NCBI GenBank assembly: GCA_902763335.1
Contig: CACWRR010000001.1
Coordinates: 62,001 to 126,000 of the forward strand
Direction of reading: 5' to 3'
Length of the DNA stretch: 64,000 nt
Source of the DNA: an uncultured Lachnospiraceae bacterium
GTDB lineage: Bacteria; Bacillota; Clostridia; Lachnospirales; Lachnospiraceae
The notes under the pieces: generated by a model
What the model saw: the letters and a program-made list of their open reading frames with translations, nothing else
Told to the model about the DNA's origin: nothing
Databases searched by the model: none
Translations under genes and position numbers: made by a program
Shown: positions 27,901-36,173 of the stretch, one piece after another
Layout of the letters: every line of letters begins with the position of its first letter
How positions within the stretch are numbered: position 1 is the first letter of the stretch

Positions 27901-29112
27901 ATGTTGACATTGGACAAATTTGAAGAGGCAACTGAGGTTGTAAAAAAAGTAATATTAAAAACAAATCTTGTATATAGTGATTATCTTTCAGAGCAGACAG
28001 GCAATAAAGTATATCTCAAGCCTGAAAATATGCAGTTTACAGGAGCTTACAAGGTAAGAGGAGCTTATTATAAGATAAGTACACTTACAGATGAGGAAAG
28101 AGCAAAAGGACTCATTACAGCATCAGCAGGAAACCATGCACAGGGTGTTGCATATGCCGCAAAGCTTTATGGTGCAAAGGCAACTATAGTTATGCCGACT
28201 ACAACACCGCTTATGAAGGTAAACAGAACAAAAAGCTATGGTGCGGAAGTTATTTTATACGGAGATGTATATGATGAGGCATGTGATTATGCATACAAGC
28301 TGGCAGAAGAGAAAGGCTACACGTTTATTCATCCGTTTGATGATTTGGCCGTGGCAACAGGTCAGGGGACTATTGCGATGGAGATATTCAAGGAACTCCC
28401 GACAGTTGATTATATACTTGTTCCTATCGGAGGAGGCGGACTTGCCACAGGTGTAAGTACACTTACAAAGCTTCTTAAGCCTAGTGTAAAGGTTATAGGT
28501 GTAGAACCGGCAGGTGCAAACTGTATGCAGGAATCCATAAAGAATGGAAAAGTGACTACATTGCCTACTGTATCCACAATCGCTGACGGTACAGCAGTAA
28601 AAACTCCGGGAAGCAACATTTTCCCATTTATTAAAGAGAATATTGATGATATAATAACTATAAAGGATGAAGAACTGATTGTAGCATTTCTTGACATGGT
28701 AGAGAATCATAAGATGGTTGTTGAAAATTCAGGACTTCTTACAGTAGCTGCACTTAAGCATCTTGACTGCAAAGACAAGAAAGTTGTATCTATCTTAAGT
28801 GGCGGTAATATGGATATTATTACTATGTCATCAACTCTTCAGCATGGTCTTATTGAAAGAGGAAGAATATTTACAGTGTCCGTATTACTTCCTGATAAGC
28901 CGGGTGAACTTGGAAAAGTTGCAAATGTTATAGCAAAAGAGCAGGGAAATGTGGTAAAATTAGAGCATAATCAGTTTGTAAGCATTAATAGAAATGCTGC
29001 TGTGGAACTTAGGATAACAATTGAAGCATTTGGTAATGACCATAAGGATCAGATTGTTAAAGCACTGGAGAAGAAGGGATATAAGCCTAAGTTGACACGT
29101 CCTAATCTGTAG
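27901..29112 (+). CDS. ilvA: Threonine ammonia-lyase
   Basis: A 403-residue PLP enzyme deaminating threonine to 2-oxobutanoate. The PLP lysine is in FTGAYKVRGAYY (about residue 50), the phosphate loop in PIGGGGLATG (about 178-187). The C-terminal 75 residues form an ACT-like domain (TVSVLLPDKPGELGKVANVI). This size and a single ACT match the short TdcB/IlvA type rather than the 510-residue E. coli IlvA, so a biosynthetic or catabolic role is open. It starts 15 bases after ftsY with AGGAGG before it. Confidence 0.9.
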   Translation: MLTLDKFEEATEVVKKVILKTNLVYSDYLSEQTGNKVYLKPENMQFTGAYKVRGAYYKISTLTDEERAKGLITASAGNHAQGVAYAAKLYGAKATIVMPTTTPLMKVNRTKSYGAEVILYGDVYDEACDYAYKLAEEKGYTFIHPFDDLAVATGQGTIAMEIFKELPTVDYILVPIGGGGLATGVSTLTKLLKPSVKVIGVEPAGANCMQESIKNGKVTTLPTVSTIADGTAVKTPGSNIFPFIKENIDDIITIKDEELIVAFLDMVENHKMVVENSGLLTVAALKHLDCKDKKVVSILSGGNMDIITMSSTLQHGLIERGRIFTVSVLLPDKPGELGKVANVIAKEQGNVVKLEHNQFVSINRNAAVELRITIEAFGNDHKDQIVKALEKKGYKPKLTRPNL

Positions 29113-29134
29113 GCTTACGAAAGGAGTGGCTTGT

Positions 29135-30412
29135 ATGAAAAACTTTTATCAAAAATCTGTAAATAAAGTAAAGGAGGCACTGCGTTCATACTGGATAGAT
29201 AAGCAGATTGACGTTATTATGAACGCATGTGAAAATAAACAGGTATATTTAATCGGTGTTACAAATCCTAACTGGGACGGTAACTATGTACTTGTGGGTG
29301 AGAACTATGATGTTATAGATATTGATGAAAAAAGTTGTATTATATCGTCACGTATAGCATTAAAAAAGACAGACGGTGGCAGAGAAATTATTGTAGATGC
29401 ATCTGTACATTGCATGGAAAAAGATGGTGAAGTCAGATTCTTTTATATGCATATGACACCTGTTGAGACTACTGATGAAGATGTAATGAATGCATTTGTT
29501 ACAAAGAATCAGCAGAGAGAAGAAAAATACAGAGAGGTTATATATGACGTGTTCGATGTCGTGCTGGAATACAGCTGTCTTAACAATACGTTCAAATATA
29601 ACCACGGTGATTATAGAAAATTTTTTGGAATGGACAAGTATTATATATCGATTGACCAGTGGTTCTGGAGCTTTATAAGTGAGTGTGTTCATCCGGAGGA
29701 TGTTGAGTGCCTTGATATATTCAGAGATCTCGATATGGTAAAACGTATCAAAAAAGGTCAGAGAATGGTTGAGTCTGAGTTCAGGGTAAAAAGTACCGAC
29801 AATCAGTATATCTGGGTTAAGATGACACTTATTATCATACCTAATGAGAGCAGTGCAAATGTCAAAGAAATGTACATGCTCTTTAAGGATATAAATGAAG
29901 AGAAGATTGAACAGCTCAAGAATAAGATGCTGTCAAGGACAGATGATCTTACTCTTGTATGGAACAGAACATACAGCGAACAGCTTATTAATCAGTATGT
30001 TGATAAAATCAAAACACCTGAACGTAATGCACTTATGATAATAGATATTGATGATTTGAAGAACATTAATGATACATATGGAAGAATGACTGGTGACTAT
30101 ATACTCAGTAAGATTGTTGAAAGTGTTCTTGGTGTTATTGAACCGAAAGATGTATTCGGACGTTTTAATGCTGACTGCTTTATATTATTCCTGTCTGAAA
30201 GAGAGGATAAGAATGAAATAAATGCAATAACCAGAAAAATTCTTGAGGCTGTTTCGTTTGAGTATGTGGAGAAACATATATCTACTCATGTACATTGCAG
30301 TATTGGGGCTGCGTATGCTGACGGCAATGCAAATACATCTGAGCTTATAAAGAAATGTGAAGATTCGTTAAAAGAGGCTTCGGATATAGGAAATACTATA
30401 AGATTTGCTTAG
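29135..30412 (+). CDS. PAS-GGDEF domain protein with degenerate active site
   Basis: A 425-residue cytosolic protein without membrane segments. A PAS-like fold spans about residues 130-270 (EYSCLNNTFKYN to MYMLFKDINEEK), followed by a GGDEF-fold domain from about 275 (SRTDDLTLVWNR, IDIDDLKNINDTYG). The signature GGDEF is replaced by NADCF (30167-30181, in GRFNADCFILFL), so diguanylate cyclase activity is unlikely; the inhibitory RxxD site is also not seen. I start at ATG 29135 with AAGGAG at 29121-29126. The next gene encodes an HD-GYP-like protein 33 bases on, suggesting a joint signalling unit. Confidence 0.85.
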   Translation: MKNFYQKSVNKVKEALRSYWIDKQIDVIMNACENKQVYLIGVTNPNWDGNYVLVGENYDVIDIDEKSCIISSRIALKKTDGGREIIVDASVHCMEKDGEVRFFYMHMTPVETTDEDVMNAFVTKNQQREEKYREVIYDVFDVVLEYSCLNNTFKYNHGDYRKFFGMDKYYISIDQWFWSFISECVHPEDVECLDIFRDLDMVKRIKKGQRMVESEFRVKSTDNQYIWVKMTLIIIPNESSANVKEMYMLFKDINEEKIEQLKNKMLSRTDDLTLVWNRTYSEQLINQYVDKIKTPERNALMIIDIDDLKNINDTYGRMTGDYILSKIVESVLGVIEPKDVFGRFNADCFILFLSEREDKNEINAITRKILEAVSFEYVEKHISTHVHCSIGAAYADGNANTSELIKKCEDSLKEASDIGNTIRFA

Positions 30413-30445
30413 TGCAGACAGTAAAAAAGTGGAGGAAATACTGAT

Positions 30446-31660
30446 TTGACAAATTGGAAAGAGTATGAGAAGAAGAATGATATAGAAGCAGATGAGATAA
30501 TAGCCAAAGCGGCAGAGATTGCTGCCGCCGTTCTGTTAGCAGTGTGCTTTATGAATTATCTGGATATTATATTTCACATTGAAAAGTATCTGACTTTTAT
30601 AGGATGTTTTACATCGGTAATATTTTTATGTATTCCGTGTGTGCTTATAAACAAACTGAAAAATAAAAAAACAACATTAAGATATGGCATATTAATATGT
30701 ATTCTTATTGCAGCAACAATTATGTATGCATTTTTTACATATCATGCGAGTCTGGCTTTTATATTGCCTATGGTGATTGCATCCTTTTATGCTGATAAGG
30801 CTATATATATATTTACAGTTGTTTTGTCATATTTTTCAATTATTATCGGGAATATAGGAAGTATATGGCTTGCCGTAGACACTTCCGAACACAGGAATAC
30901 GCTTGAGGAAGTTGTATATAAAGGTATACTGCCCACTGCATTATTTTATACGGTTGTGGCAATTATCGAGTATATGTCCATAAAAAGATCAAATGACCAT
31001 ATAAGCCAGATATATTATAATGCCATAAATCTTGAAGCCAGTCACGATGAAATGCGTAGAAGCCAGGAGGAACTGGTGTATGCCATAGCGGAGATTTCAG
31101 AGTCGAGTTCCTCACAGACCGGTTCACATATCAAGAGAGTATCTAAGTGTGCGAAGATATTTGGAAAGTACATATGTAAGGATGAACTTGAGTGTGAGTA
31201 TTTCAGTGTTGCATCCATGCTTCATGATGTGGGAAAACTGATGATTCCTAACAGTCTGATTGAGAAAAAAGGAGCTCTTACGGATGAAGAGTATGCCATT
31301 GTGAAAAGCCATACGGATGAAGGAAGAAAACTGCTTCAGAATACTCCGGGAAGAATAATGGAGATGGCAAGAAACATTGCATATTATCATCATGAGAGAT
31401 GGGATGGAAAAGGATATCATCATATTGCAGGAGAAGATATTGAATTCTTTTCCAGATATGTTGCGGTGCTTGATGTATTTGATGCTTTGATTTCGCCGCG
31501 TTCGTATAAAGAAGGATGGTCAACAGAGGCTGTGTATGATGAGATTGTCAGCCAGAGTGGAAAGCAGTTTGCACCGGAAGCGGTGAGACTATTCATAAAA
31601 TGCTATCCTGAACTTTTAGAGGTATACGGATTAGAAGATAAATGTCATATAAAATCATAA
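30446..31660 (+). CDS. Membrane HD-GYP-like phosphohydrolase
   Basis: A 404-residue protein: five to six hydrophobic segments in residues 25-185, a short linker, then an HD-GYP domain from about 215. Metal ligands are present: GSHIKRV, MLHDVGKLMIP, VKSHTDEG, YYHHERWDGKG and LDVFDALIS. The GYP tripeptide reads GYH (31412-31420) and the following loop is one residue short against typical HHExxDGxGYPxGLxGxxI, so c-di-GMP hydrolysis is uncertain although the HD centre looks intact. It starts at TTG 30446 behind GGAGGAAA. A bidirectional terminator follows. Confidence 0.87.
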   Translation: MTNWKEYEKKNDIEADEIIAKAAEIAAAVLLAVCFMNYLDIIFHIEKYLTFIGCFTSVIFLCIPCVLINKLKNKKTTLRYGILICILIAATIMYAFFTYHASLAFILPMVIASFYADKAIYIFTVVLSYFSIIIGNIGSIWLAVDTSEHRNTLEEVVYKGILPTALFYTVVAIIEYMSIKRSNDHISQIYYNAINLEASHDEMRRSQEELVYAIAEISESSSSQTGSHIKRVSKCAKIFGKYICKDELECEYFSVASMLHDVGKLMIPNSLIEKKGALTDEEYAIVKSHTDEGRKLLQNTPGRIMEMARNIAYYHHERWDGKGYHHIAGEDIEFFSRYVAVLDVFDALISPRSYKEGWSTEAVYDEIVSQSGKQFAPEAVRLFIKCYPELLEVYGLEDKCHIKS

Positions 31661-31666
31661 AAAAAT

Positions 31667-31697
31667 GTGCGTATCAATGATACGCACACTTTTTTTT
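31667..31697. terminator. Bidirectional intrinsic terminator
   Basis: GTGCGTATC (31667-31675), loop AAT, GATACGCAC (31679-31687), followed by AC and eight T on the plus strand and preceded by seven A, which is a T run on the minus strand. It serves the convergent HD-GYP-like and amylase genes. Confidence 0.92.
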
Positions 31698-31704
31698 ATG
31701 ATGG

Positions 31705-33129
31705 TTATTTTTGTGATGCTATGATGTAATATTCCCAAGGAGCAAGGGAAGTCAGTTCGTTTGTCTTGATATTTGAGTTTTCATCATCATATATTCCGGT
31801 TGTATCACCGTGAATAAGAATATCACCGTCTGACATTTTTTTATCATATTTAACAGTCTGCTTTTCATCTGAAACATTTACCAGTACAGTTATCTTTTTA
31901 CCGTTTTTGACACGCTCAAATGAAAGTATATTGTCATTATCATTATTTATAATTCTTATTTTGCCACCATAAATTCCGTTATACAATGGCTCGTTTTCTG
32001 TTTTTATATTACACAGTCTTGTTAGCAGGTCAGCATATTTGTAATCACCGAAGTCTATGTTATCCTTCTCGAAAAATTCAAGAGATATATCATCATCCTC
32101 TTCATTTCCGGAATAGATAAGAGGCATACCTTCCGCGGTAAAAATAATAGTGTAGAATGCACCGAGTGCTTCGCTTCCGAATCTGTCTTTTAAAGTACCG
32201 TTATATGTATTTTTGTCATGGTTGTCGATAAAGTTCATTTTAAATGAACCATAAGGATGTTCCATACATATATATTTTTCGATGTCATCTGCAGTGTTTG
32301 GCATATTTGCGGCAAATTTAAGTTCGTCATATAATTCAAAGTTGTAGTTGCTGTCAAATGCTGAGTTGAGAAGAGAATCACTGTTGGTTCCGTCCTCGGC
32401 AACCATATATATAGGTTTGATTTTGTCAAGCTCTTTTCGGGCTTCTTCCCAGAAATCAATAGAAACACCCTGGGCATAATCACATCTGAAGCCGTCTATA
32501 TCCATATCGCGGATCCAGAAACTCATGGCGTCTATCATTGCTGCACGCATATCCTGATTCTGATAGTCTAACTGTGCCACATCAATCCAGTCAGTGCCTA
32601 AAGGACATGTTATGTCACCGTTTTCATCTTTTACATAATATTCAGGGTGTTCTGTTATCCATACGTGATCCCAGCCGGTATGATTTCCAACCCAGTCGAT
32701 AAGTACCTTAAATCCCATTTCGTGAGCCTTATCAACAAGATTTTTAAAGTCTTCATTGGTGCCGTATTCACTATTTACGGTTTTGTAATCCCTTATAGAA
32801 TAAGGAGAACCTAAAGAACCTTTTTTATTCAATTCTGATATGCTGTATATAGGCATGAACCACAGCGTGTTTATACCCATGTCATGAAGTCGCTGCAAAT
32901 GTTCGCTGAATGCATTAAATGTACCTTCAGCAGTGTACTGCCTTACGTTTACTTCATATAATACTGCCTTGTCAATCCAGTCAGCCTGTGTTCTGGAGCC
33001 TTCCTGAACAACATCTTCCTTAAATGAGTCATCACTTGAGGTACTCTTTGTATTGCCGCATGCAGTCAGTGACAGAAGCATGGAAATGCTGAGAGCACAG
33101 GAAGTAAATACTTTTAGTGTTTTTTTCAT
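31705..33129 (-). CDS. GH13 alpha-amylase family lipoprotein
   Basis: A 474-residue secreted glycoside hydrolase. A lipoprotein signal peptide with lipobox LTAC (Cys24) anchors it to the outer face of the membrane. GH13 regions are complete: region I DWVGNH, region II GFRCDYA (nucleophile Asp), region III MVAEDGTN (acid/base Glu) and region IV NFIDNHDKNTY. The C-terminal part from about 400 is a beta domain (KKITVLVNVSDEKQ). It probably attacks alpha-glucans or oligosaccharides at the cell surface; exact specificity cannot be read. It stands alone on the minus strand with its own promoter and terminator. Confidence 0.9.
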   Translation of the reverse strand: MKKTLKVFTSCALSISMLLSLTACGNTKSTSSDDSFKEDVVQEGSRTQADWIDKAVLYEVNVRQYTAEGTFNAFSEHLQRLHDMGINTLWFMPIYSISELNKKGSLGSPYSIRDYKTVNSEYGTNEDFKNLVDKAHEMGFKVLIDWVGNHTGWDHVWITEHPEYYVKDENGDITCPLGTDWIDVAQLDYQNQDMRAAMIDAMSFWIRDMDIDGFRCDYAQGVSIDFWEEARKELDKIKPIYMVAEDGTNSDSLLNSAFDSNYNFELYDELKFAANMPNTADDIEKYICMEHPYGSFKMNFIDNHDKNTYNGTLKDRFGSEALGAFYTIIFTAEGMPLIYSGNEEDDDISLEFFEKDNIDFGDYKYADLLTRLCNIKTENEPLYNGIYGGKIRIINNDNDNILSFERVKNGKKITVLVNVSDEKQTVKYDKKMSDGDILIHGDTTGIYDDENSNIKTNELTSLAPWEYYIIASQK

Positions 33130-33183
33130 AAAAATTTTAATCCTTTCATTTCTAATCCTATTAGTTTATTAGTTCCTAAAAAA

Positions 33184-33213
33184 ATTTTACAATATGACAT
33201 CAAAGATTGTCAA
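33184..33213 (-). promoter_or_regulatory. Minus-strand promoter of the amylase lipoprotein gene
   Basis: Read on the minus strand: TTGACA (33213-33208), an 18-base spacer, TAAAAT (33189-33184), about 55 bases before the start codon. Its -35 box is only 10 bases from that of the divergent ylxM promoter. Confidence 0.6.
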
Positions 33214-33223
33214 GAAAAAACAC

Positions 33224-33252
33224 TTGACAGATATAAAAAATTATTATAGAAT
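33224..33252 (+). promoter_or_regulatory. Sigma-A promoter of ylxM-ffh
   Basis: TTGACA (33224-33229), 17 bases, TAGAAT (33247-33252), 42 bases before ylxM. TGTCAAG (33208-33214) and CTTGACA (33223-33229) form an inverted repeat that is simply the two divergent -35 boxes. Confidence 0.75.
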
Positions 33253-33294
33253 ACCAAAGGTACGATTCAAAAAGTATGGAAAAGGGTGCATGAT

Positions 33295-33639
33295 ATGGAT
33301 AAATTATTACGGTGTACACTTTTATATGATTTTTATGGTGAACTGTTGACTGAACACCAGAAGCTGATATATGAGGATTATGTGTTGAATGATCTGTCGT
33401 TGTCAGAGATTGCTGAGAGTAACGGTATCAGCAGACAGGCGGTGCATGATATAGTTAAAAGATGCGAGAAAGCATTGGAAGGATATGAGGAAAAGCTTCA
33501 TTTGCTTGACAAGTTTTTGAGCAGCAAGAAAGCCGTAGAGAAAATGAATAAACTTATAGTTGAGTACAAGAATACCGGAGATGACAATATTATCGGAGAG
33601 TTGGAAACTATTTCAAACGAGATATTAGAAAAAATGTAA
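33295..33639 (+). CDS. ylxM: YlxM-like helix-turn-helix protein
   Basis: A 114-residue UPF0122 protein with a sigma-70 region 4-like helix-turn-helix (LSLSEIAESNGISRQAVHDIV, split across about residues 35-55), followed by a helical tail. It is the usual companion of ffh and is thought to interact with the signal recognition particle. The ATG at 33295 is preferred over an in-frame GTG at 33286 because GGG at 33284-33286 is then correctly spaced. Confidence 0.88.
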   Translation: MDKLLRCTLLYDFYGELLTEHQKLIYEDYVLNDLSLSEIAESNGISRQAVHDIVKRCEKALEGYEEKLHLLDKFLSSKKAVEKMNKLIVEYKNTGDDNIIGELETISNEILEKM

Positions 33640-33666
33640 TTAATCTGTGGAAGGCGGAATATTGGA

Positions 33667-35010
33667 ATGGCATTTGACAGCTTATCAGACAAACTTCAAA
33701 ATATATTTAAAAACTTAAGAAGCAAGGGCAGACTTACAGAGGCTGATGTTAAGCTGGCACTTAAGGAAGTTAAGATGGCATTGCTTGAGGCTGATGTAAA
33801 CTTTAAGGTAGTTAAGCAGTTTGTGAAGAGTGTTCAGGAAAGAGCAGTAGGTCAGGATGTGCTTAACAGTCTTACACCGGGACAGATGGTTATAAAGATT
33901 GTTAATGAAGAAATGGTTAACCTTATGGGTTCTGAAAGTACGGAGATTCAGTTAAAACCGGGAAATGAGATTACCGTTATTATGATGACCGGACTTCAGG
34001 GTGCAGGTAAAACAACAACTACTGCAAAGATAGCCGGAAAATTAAAGGAAAAAGGCAGAAGACCGTTATTGGTTGCTGCTGATGTGTACAGACCGGCAGC
34101 TATAGAACAGCTTAAAGTCAATGGTGAGAAACAGGGTGTGCCTGTATTTTCAATCGGGTCGGGTCATAAACCGGCAAATATTGCTAAAGCAGCTATAGAA
34201 CATGCGGCGAAGAATGATAATAATGTCGTAATTATTGATACCGCAGGTCGTCTTCAGATAGATGAAAATATGATGGAGGAGCTTGTAGATATCAAGAATA
34301 CCGTTAATGTTGACCAGACACTGCTTATAGTAGATGCCATGACAGGTCAGGAAGCGGTAAATGTTGCTGAGACATTTAACAATAAGATTGGTATAGACGG
34401 TGTTATATTAACTAAGATGGATGGTGATACCCGAGGTGGTGCGGCACTTTCAATAAGAGCGGTTACCGGAACTCCGATATTATATGTCGGAATGGGTGAG
34501 AAACTTTCAGATCTTGAACAGTTCCATCCGGACAGAATGGCATCAAGAATCTTAGGAATGGGAGATGTCCTCACACTTATTGAGAAGGCGGAAGCCATAG
34601 TTGATGAGGAAAAAGCCAAAGAGTTAGAGAAAAAGTTCAGAAAGGCTGAATTCGGATTTGATGATTATCTTGAACAGATGCAGCAGATTAAGAAGATGGG
34701 AAGCCTTGAAGATATATTGAGTATGATGCCGGGAATGGGGGACCAGCTCAAAGGAGCACAGATGCCTGATGAAAAGGCGATGGGAAGAGTTGAGGCTATA
34801 ATATATTCCATGACACTCGAAGAGAGAGCAAACCCGTCAATCATAAATGTTTCAAGAAAAAACAGAATTGCAAAAGGTGCCGGAGTGAATGTGTCAGAAG
34901 TAAACAGACTCATGAAACAGTATGAGCAGAGTAAGAAACTTATGAAGCAGTTTTCCGGTATGATGAATGGCAAAGGTGGTAAAAAAGGCAGGTTTAAACT
35001 TCCTTTTTAA
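33667..35010 (+). CDS. ffh: Signal recognition particle protein Ffh
   Basis: A 447-residue SRP54 GTPase. The N domain is followed by the G motifs GLQGAGKTTTTAKIAGKL (about 106-123), DVYRPAAIEQL, IDTAGRLQIDENM and LTKMDGDTRGGAAL; the C-terminal M domain is methionine-rich (MEEL..., QQIKKMGSLEDILSMMPGMG) and ends in the basic GGKKGRFKLPF. It binds 4.5S/6S RNA and signal sequences and pairs with FtsY. The neighbours ylxM, rpsP, khpA, rimM and trmD are canonical. Confidence 0.97.
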   Translation: MAFDSLSDKLQNIFKNLRSKGRLTEADVKLALKEVKMALLEADVNFKVVKQFVKSVQERAVGQDVLNSLTPGQMVIKIVNEEMVNLMGSESTEIQLKPGNEITVIMMTGLQGAGKTTTTAKIAGKLKEKGRRPLLVAADVYRPAAIEQLKVNGEKQGVPVFSIGSGHKPANIAKAAIEHAAKNDNNVVIIDTAGRLQIDENMMEELVDIKNTVNVDQTLLIVDAMTGQEAVNVAETFNNKIGIDGVILTKMDGDTRGGAALSIRAVTGTPILYVGMGEKLSDLEQFHPDRMASRILGMGDVLTLIEKAEAIVDEEKAKELEKKFRKAEFGFDDYLEQMQQIKKMGSLEDILSMMPGMGDQLKGAQMPDEKAMGRVEAIIYSMTLEERANPSIINVSRKNRIAKGAGVNVSEVNRLMKQYEQSKKLMKQFSGMMNGKGGKKGRFKLPF

Positions 35011-35046
35011 CATAAATTATTATTATTTCCAAGGAGGTGAAATAAA

Positions 35047-35292
35047 ATGGCAGTTAAGATTAGATTAAGAAGAATGGGACAGAAAAAAGCTCCTTTCTAT
35101 AGAGTAGTAGTTTCTGATGCAAGATCTCCAAGAGATGGTAGATTTATCGAGGAAATCGGTACTTACGATCCAACTGTTGAGCCAAGTTCTTTCAACGTTA
35201 ACGAGGAGTTAGCAAAGAAGTGGTTAGCACAGGGAGCACAGCCAACTGAGACAGTTGCCAGATTGTTCAAACAGGCTGGTATTGAAAAATAA
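35047..35292 (+). CDS. rpsP: 30S ribosomal protein S16
   Basis: An 81-residue S16 of normal length: [20 protein letters not shown] at the start, then [28 protein letters not shown] lies just before the ATG. It is the first of the rpsP-khpA-rimM-trmD series. Confidence 0.97.
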   Translation: MAVKIRLRRMGQKKAPFYRVVVSDARSPRDGRFIEEIGTYDPTVEPSSFNVNEELAKKWLAQGAQPTETVARLFKQAGIEK

Positions 35293-35312
35293 GGCTAGTG
35301 GAGGTACGGCAA

Positions 35313-35543
35313 ATGAAAGAATTAGTTGAAGTAATTGCAAAAGCACTAGTTAGTAATCCTGATGAAGTAGTTGTTACTGAGCGTGAAGACGATAAGGGAA
35401 CAGTAGTTGAACTTAAAGTTGCTGCCTCAGATATGGGAAAAGTTATTGGCAAGCAGGGAAGAATTGCTAAGGCAATAAGATCTGTTGTTAAAGCTGCTGC
35501 TTCAAAAGAGGAAAAGAAGGTTATCGTAGAAATTCTACAGTAA
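35313..35543 (+). CDS. khpA: KH-domain RNA-binding protein KhpA
   Basis: A 76-residue single KH domain (YlqC family): KELVEVIAKALVSNPDEVVV and the RNA-binding GKQGRIAKAIR loop (GXXG = GKQG, about residues 47-50). It forms a complex with the Jag/KhpB protein in other Firmicutes and influences small-RNA and cell-elongation control. The ATG at 35313 has GGAGG 9 bases upstream; a GTG at 35298 that starts inside this site is rejected. A terminator follows directly. Confidence 0.92.
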   Translation: MKELVEVIAKALVSNPDEVVVTEREDDKGTVVELKVAASDMGKVIGKQGRIAKAIRSVVKAAASKEEKKVIVEILQ

Positions 35544-35554
35544 CATTTATGACA

Positions 35555-35597
35555 GCGGTACAATCTGGTAATTATGTCAGGTTGTGCCGCATTTTTT
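35555..35597 (+). terminator. Intrinsic terminator between khpA and rimM
   Basis: A 13-bp stem with two G-T pairs: GCGGTACAATCTG (35555-35567) and CAGGTTGTGCCGC (35578-35590), then A and six T. It would split the rpsP-khpA part from rimM-trmD or attenuate the latter. Confidence 0.8.
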
Positions 35598-35625
35598 GCA
35601 TAAACAGCCGGGAAATGAGGTAATG

Positions 35626-36144
35626 ATGGAATATAATAAAGAAGACATGCTGCAGGTAGGATTTATAACTCAGACACATGGTATCCGCGGAGAGGTTAAA
35701 GTGTATCCTACTACAGATGATGTAAATAGATTTAATGAATTAAAAAAAGCATATATAGACAGTAAAGAAGGACTTGTTCCTGTTAAAATCAGTGGTGTAA
35801 GATATTTTAAAAATCTTGTAATACTTAAATTCAAAGGAATAAATAATATAAATGATGTAGAAAAGTATAAAAAATGCCCTTTGTTAATTGACAGGGAAGA
35901 TGCAGTACCACTTGAGGAGGGAGAATATTTTATAACAGATATTCTCGGATTAAAAGTGGTTACGGATGATGATAAAGAGCTCGGTACAGTTAAGGATGTA
36001 TTGCAGACAGGGGCAAATGATGTATATGTGATACAGACAGAAGATAATAAAGAAATATTAATACCTGCGATAAAACAGTGTATACTTGGTGTTGATCTGG
36101 AGAATAAAGAGATGAAGGTACATTTGCTTGAAGGTTTGCTATAG
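35626..36144 (+). CDS. rimM: Ribosome maturation factor RimM
   Basis: A 172-residue factor for 30S head maturation. An N-terminal RimM barrel (LQVGFITQTHGIRGEVKVYP) is followed by a PRC-barrel (EYFITDILGLKVVTDDDKELG to KEILIPAIKQCI, each part split). The start at 35626 is best spaced from GAGG (35617-35620); an ATG three bases earlier is also possible, while any start before 35598 would lie in the terminator. Confidence 0.94.
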   Translation: MEYNKEDMLQVGFITQTHGIRGEVKVYPTTDDVNRFNELKKAYIDSKEGLVPVKISGVRYFKNLVILKFKGINNINDVEKYKKCPLLIDREDAVPLEEGEYFITDILGLKVVTDDDKELGTVKDVLQTGANDVYVIQTEDNKEILIPAIKQCILGVDLENKEMKVHLLEGLL

Positions 36145-36173
36145 CAGGAAATTGTAAAAGAATGGAGAGACGG

